Program-made: the position numbers and the translations under genes
The notes under the pieces: model-generated
The model's database searches: none
Told to the model about the DNA's origin: nothing
The model's input: only the letters and a program-made list of their open reading frames with translations
Shown here: piece after piece, positions 61,291 through 64,000 of the stretch
Position numbering within the stretch: the first letter of the stretch is position 1
Layout: each line of letters begins with the position of its first letter
DNA from: Riemerella anatipestifer ATCC 11845 = DSM 15868
GTDB lineage: Bacteria; Bacteroidota; Bacteroidia; Flavobacteriales; Weeksellaceae
DNA: 64,000 nucleotides
Assembly: GCF_000252855.1 (NCBI RefSeq)
Contig: NC_017045.1
Location: 1-64,000 of the forward strand
Direction of reading: 5' to 3'

Positions 61291-62133
61291 TTATTTCAAA
61301 ATACCTCTTATTCTGTTGGCATTTTTGATGAGTTCTTCTAGGAAATCATAATTTTCTTTCTCTAATGCGGCTTTAAATTTTCTTAATTGAGAAATATGCT
61401 CATTAAGTACATCTAGTACATTCTCTTTATTTTGTTTAAAGATAGGAACCCACATTTCGGGGTGAGATTTTGCTAACCTTACCGTGCTAGAAAATCCCGA
61501 ACTGGCTAACTGGAAAATAGTATCTTCTTCCTTCTCTTTTTCTAAAACCGTATTGGCTAGAGCATAAGAGGTAATGTGTGAAATGTGCGAAATATAAGCC
61601 GTGTGTATATCGTGCTGTTCGGAAGTCATTTCCACGAGGTTCATTTCCAAAAGTTGGTAAACTTCGGATACTTTTTCCACAGCGTCTTTTGCAGAATCTT
61701 CAGCATCGCAAAGAACGGCTACTCTGCCAGAAAAAGAGTCTAATTGGGCTGACTTAGGTCCGCTGTTTTCCGTCCCCCACATAGGGTGCGAAGCTACGAA
61801 ACGAGTTCTATTTCGGTGATTTTTGATAGCATTTACAATTCCCAATTTTGTAGAACCAGTATCCATTACGGTTTGATGTTGGTCTAGTAAATCCAATACA
61901 CTAGGCAGTATCTTTTGGGTAGCATCTACAGGAATCGCTATGATGATGAGGTCAGCCTTTTTTACTGTATTTTCCAAATCATCAGCTTCATCTATGATGC
62001 CCAATGCTAGGGCTTCGTTGAGGTGGTCAGTAGAGTTATCTGTACCACATATTTGTATTGAAGTGTTTTTACTTTTCAGTTTTAGAGCCATTGAGCCGCC
62101 AATTAGCCCAACGCCAATTAGTCCTACAACCAT
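61291..62133 (-). CDS. tyrA: Prephenate dehydrogenase
   Basis: 280 residues. NAD-binding VGLIGVGLIGGSMALKLK at the start, then AIPVDATQKILPSVLDLLD and VASHPMWGTENSGP with the catalytic His, and HDIHTAYISHISHI further on. Converts prephenate to hydroxyphenylpyruvate in tyrosine synthesis. It starts in the stop codon of the small gene before it (TAATG) and ends 10 bases before the transporter gene. Confidence 0.92.
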   Translation of the reverse strand: MVVGLIGVGLIGGSMALKLKSKNTSIQICGTDNSTDHLNEALALGIIDEADDLENTVKKADLIIIAIPVDATQKILPSVLDLLDQHQTVMDTGSTKLGIVNAIKNHRNRTRFVASHPMWGTENSGPKSAQLDSFSGRVAVLCDAEDSAKDAVEKVSEVYQLLEMNLVEMTSEQHDIHTAYISHISHITSYALANTVLEKEKEEDTIFQLASSGFSSTVRLAKSHPEMWVPIFKQNKENVLDVLNEHISQLRKFKAALEKENYDFLEELIKNANRIRGILK

Positions 62134-62504
62134 TATTTAAGAGATTTAAGGTTAAAGAAACGAGCTTCTTTCTCACATTTTTCAAAACTGATTTCGTACA
62201 TCGGATTTTTTTTAGGATAGTAGAGTAGATAAGAAGGGCAAGGCTTTTTTTGAGCATTACTCTTTTGGAAGTTTATCTCGCCGTGGGTAATAAGGCTATC
62301 TTTTAAAAAACTTTCGGTGATTTGTAGATGTTGCATTTGAACCTTGAACTCTTCGGAATAGCTGAACTCTTTAGACAATGTTTCTGCAATTACACGGCTG
62401 TTAGGAAGGTAGCCACTACAACTCACCCCTTTCTGATTAAGTACAAAAAATACAATAATAAATCCTGGTATAAGTCCTATTAAATAAAATTTGAGTTTTC
62501 TCAT
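62133..62504 (-). CDS. Hypothetical membrane-anchored protein
   Basis: 123 residues. One N-terminal membrane segment (KFYLIGLIPGFIIVFFVLNQ), followed by a small domain with three Cys (SCSGYLPNSRV, PCPSYLLYY, FEKCEKEARFF). Linked by 1-base overlaps (TAATG) to both the alanine dehydrogenase and tyrA genes, so it belongs to a tight operon. Function unknown. Confidence 0.8.
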   Translation of the reverse strand: MRKLKFYLIGLIPGFIIVFFVLNQKGVSCSGYLPNSRVIAETLSKEFSYSEEFKVQMQHLQITESFLKDSLITHGEINFQKSNAQKKPCPSYLLYYPKKNPMYEISFEKCEKEARFFNLKSLK

Positions 62505-63694
62505 TAGAAGGTTAATAAGTTTATATCGTGGTAGTTTAATCCAAATTTTTCACAAACAATTTTCTTCGTATGTCGGCCTTTATACATATAGATAGCATCT
62601 TTGCTACTGCTATCTTTTAGGAGCATCGTTTCCAATCCACCTTCGTGGTCAGACTGTAGCAGATAGCTCAAGAAGAAATTACTAATGGCTTTGGTAGTAG
62701 TTCTAGGCGTTTTAGACGTTAGGTTCGGAATTCCAGAATGAACAATCTCGTGTTTTATAACAATAGGGTTGCTTTGGGTAGTTAGTTCTGCGGTTTCAAT
62801 AGATTTACCGTAATCAATGGTAAGGTCTATAACAACGCTGCCCTTTTTCATCAGTTGTACCATCTCTTCCGTTACAACAGGAGGCAGATTGTGCCTTTGT
62901 AAGGCTCCTATTACAACATCGGCTCTTCTAAGGCTTTTCGTTAGCTCTTTAGGGTCTATAATCGAGGTAGAAACTCTATTATCTATAAAGTTGTGCAGTC
63001 GTCTTAGCTTTGCCAGAGAGTTATCAAAAACCCTAACATTAGCCCCAAGTCCAATAGCCGTTTTTGCCGCAAACTCACCTACAATACCCGCCCCTAAAAC
63101 CACCACTTCGGTAGGTCTTACGCCTGTAAGACCGCCTAACATCAAGCCGTTGGACTGTGCCAAAAGTTCCGAAGCATAAAGAATAGCAACATTGCCCGCA
63201 ATTTCGCCAATCAATCTTACTAATGCCAACTGCTGGTATTCATCTTTAATAAATTCAAAAGCAATGGCGGTGATTTTTCTTTCGGCTAATTTTTTAAAAT
63301 AATGAGGTGTCTGAAGATTAACTTGCAACGCTGAAATTAGAAAAGAAGATGGTTTTAGATACTCAATCTCTTCTTCTGTAGGAGGATTTATCTTTAGCAC
63401 AAGCTGTTGCCCAAAAGTTTCTTTAGGGTCATTGGTGATGATGGCTCCCGCCTCGGAGTATTGCAAATCGGTGAAAAACGAGCCTTCACCAGCCCCGCTT
63501 TCTATAATAACCTGATGCCCATTTTGCGTGAGAACCTGCACCGCATCGGGAGTTAGGCAGAGCCTTTTTTCGTTTAGGCAAGTTTCTTTAGGAATACCTA
63601 TGAAAAGCCTTTGCCCTTTTTTTATAATTTCTAATCGTTCTTCTTTTGGTAGAAGTTGTTCTTCTTTAAATGGAGTAAATATCGTACTACTCAT
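62504..63694 (-). CDS. ald: Alanine dehydrogenase
   Basis: 396 residues. Ala dehydrogenase/transhydrogenase fold: IGIPKETCLNEKRLCLTPDA with the catalytic Lys further on, NAD-binding VVLGAGIVGEFAAKTAIGLG, and HSGIPNLTSKTPRTT near the end. Interconverts alanine and pyruvate with NAD. Some Bacteroidota members are annotated as the transhydrogenase-like branch; the single Rossmann domain fits either. Confidence 0.9.
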   Translation of the reverse strand: MSSTIFTPFKEEQLLPKEERLEIIKKGQRLFIGIPKETCLNEKRLCLTPDAVQVLTQNGHQVIIESGAGEGSFFTDLQYSEAGAIITNDPKETFGQQLVLKINPPTEEEIEYLKPSSFLISALQVNLQTPHYFKKLAERKITAIAFEFIKDEYQQLALVRLIGEIAGNVAILYASELLAQSNGLMLGGLTGVRPTEVVVLGAGIVGEFAAKTAIGLGANVRVFDNSLAKLRRLHNFIDNRVSTSIIDPKELTKSLRRADVVIGALQRHNLPPVVTEEMVQLMKKGSVVIDLTIDYGKSIETAELTTQSNPIVIKHEIVHSGIPNLTSKTPRTTTKAISNFFLSYLLQSDHEGGLETMLLKDSSSKDAIYMYKGRHTKKIVCEKFGLNYHDINLLTF

Positions 63695-63731
63695 AGTTAT
63701 TAGGAATTATTCAGTATATGAAAAATATAAG

Positions 63732-63739
63732 CAAATATA
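63732..63739 (-). promoter_or_regulatory. -7 box of the ald operon
   Basis: TATATTTG on the - strand, 37 bases before the ald start; a -33 TTG is not at the usual distance. Confidence 0.45.
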
Positions 63740-63743
63740 AGAA

Positions 63744-64000
63744 TCATTTAAACACAATATGCCTTTCTCCGTCTATATTTTCTATTTTCATTTCGTGATA
63801 GTGGAGTTCCTCAAGTTCAGTTTCGTAGATTTCTGGCCATTCTATAATAGACAAAAACCCCGTTTCCAGATATTCTTCAATACCGATGTCAAAGGCTTCA
63901 TCAGCAGATTTCATTCGGTATAAATCAAAGTGATAAATGTTGCCTTTCGGGCAAGCATACTCATTCACAATAGCATAAGTAGGAGAAGAAACCTCATCGG
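63744..64000 (-). CDS. tsaE: tRNA threonylcarbamoyladenosine biosynthesis ATPase TsaE (5' partial)
   Basis: About 85 C-terminal residues; the frame runs off the window edge. DEVSSPTYAIVNEY followed by GNIYHFDLYRMKSADEAFD and a terminal SIIEWPEI are the TsaE hallmarks after the Walker A motif, which lies outside. TsaE hydrolyses ATP for t6A tRNA modification with TsaB and TsaD. Confidence 0.93.
   Translation of the reverse strand, partial: DEVSSPTYAIVNEYACPKGNIYHFDLYRMKSADEAFDIGIEEYLETGFLSIIEWPEIYETELEELHYHEMKIENIDGERHIVFK

Overview
The window looks like Flavobacteriia (Bacteroidota), most likely a Weeksellaceae member such as Riemerella or Chryseobacterium. It is AT-rich, its promoters follow the Bacteroidota pattern (TTG, 19-20 bases, TAnnTTTG), it has GLPGLI-family and DUF4377 proteins, many short lipoproteins, an NtrC-like regulator without a DNA-binding tail, and a DnaG whose zinc-site residues are replaced. 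The genus is inferred from remembered protein families, not from a search.

Left edge (1-1881): the 3' part of a copper-resistance multicopper oxidase with an extra barrel-like C-terminal domain. From 2014 to about 40980 runs a gene-cassette array organised like a chromosomal integron. I count 39 imperfect palindromic sites of about 90-205 bp, all in one orientation, plus one truncated site, and between them 1-3 genes per cassette, every gene on the + strand. Each site starts with a cassette-specific box ending in AAC and ends with GTT plus the box of the next cassette. The first 7-11 bases of almost every cassette are complementary to its own last bases, which is the geometry of excised integron cassettes and attC sites. 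The boxes do not fit the classical GTTRRRY core. No integrase gene lies in the window.

Cargo is mostly defence, addiction and envelope genes: two HigBA-type, one YefM/YoeB and two PIN-domain toxin-antitoxin pairs; a DpnII-type GATC restriction-modification system; McrBC; a CBASS operon of CD-NTase plus TIR-STING; an Mrr-like nuclease pair; a RelA/SpoT-like synthetase; a HEPN-like protein; and many lipoproteins or secreted proteins. Two cassettes (X, non-coding; Y, 125 aa protein) are each present three times. Three cassette genes carry in-frame stops. One cassette junction is deleted (34455-34750), one site is followed by a micro-cassette of about 35 bp, and the right end of the array is fused to the 3' end of a chromosomal VOC-family gene.

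The most striking regularity is that the 14 sites of the commonest class (type A) carry a near-consensus Bacteroidota promoter in their loop, pointing at the following cassette. Most longer type B sites keep a related TAnnTTAG motif in the loop of an internal stem whose arms vary in compensating ways. This would let sites act as portable promoters in an array far too long for a single integron promoter.

From 41080 on the sequence is ordinary chromosome: a + strand run of small envelope and hypothetical genes to 45775, then a mostly - strand housekeeping block (clpP, dnaG, dedA, prfB, MATE, ntrC-like, yggS, mscL, lgt, yidD, then rarA on +, then sua5, plsC, nudix, trkA, trkH, tyrA, a small gene, ald and partial tsaE).
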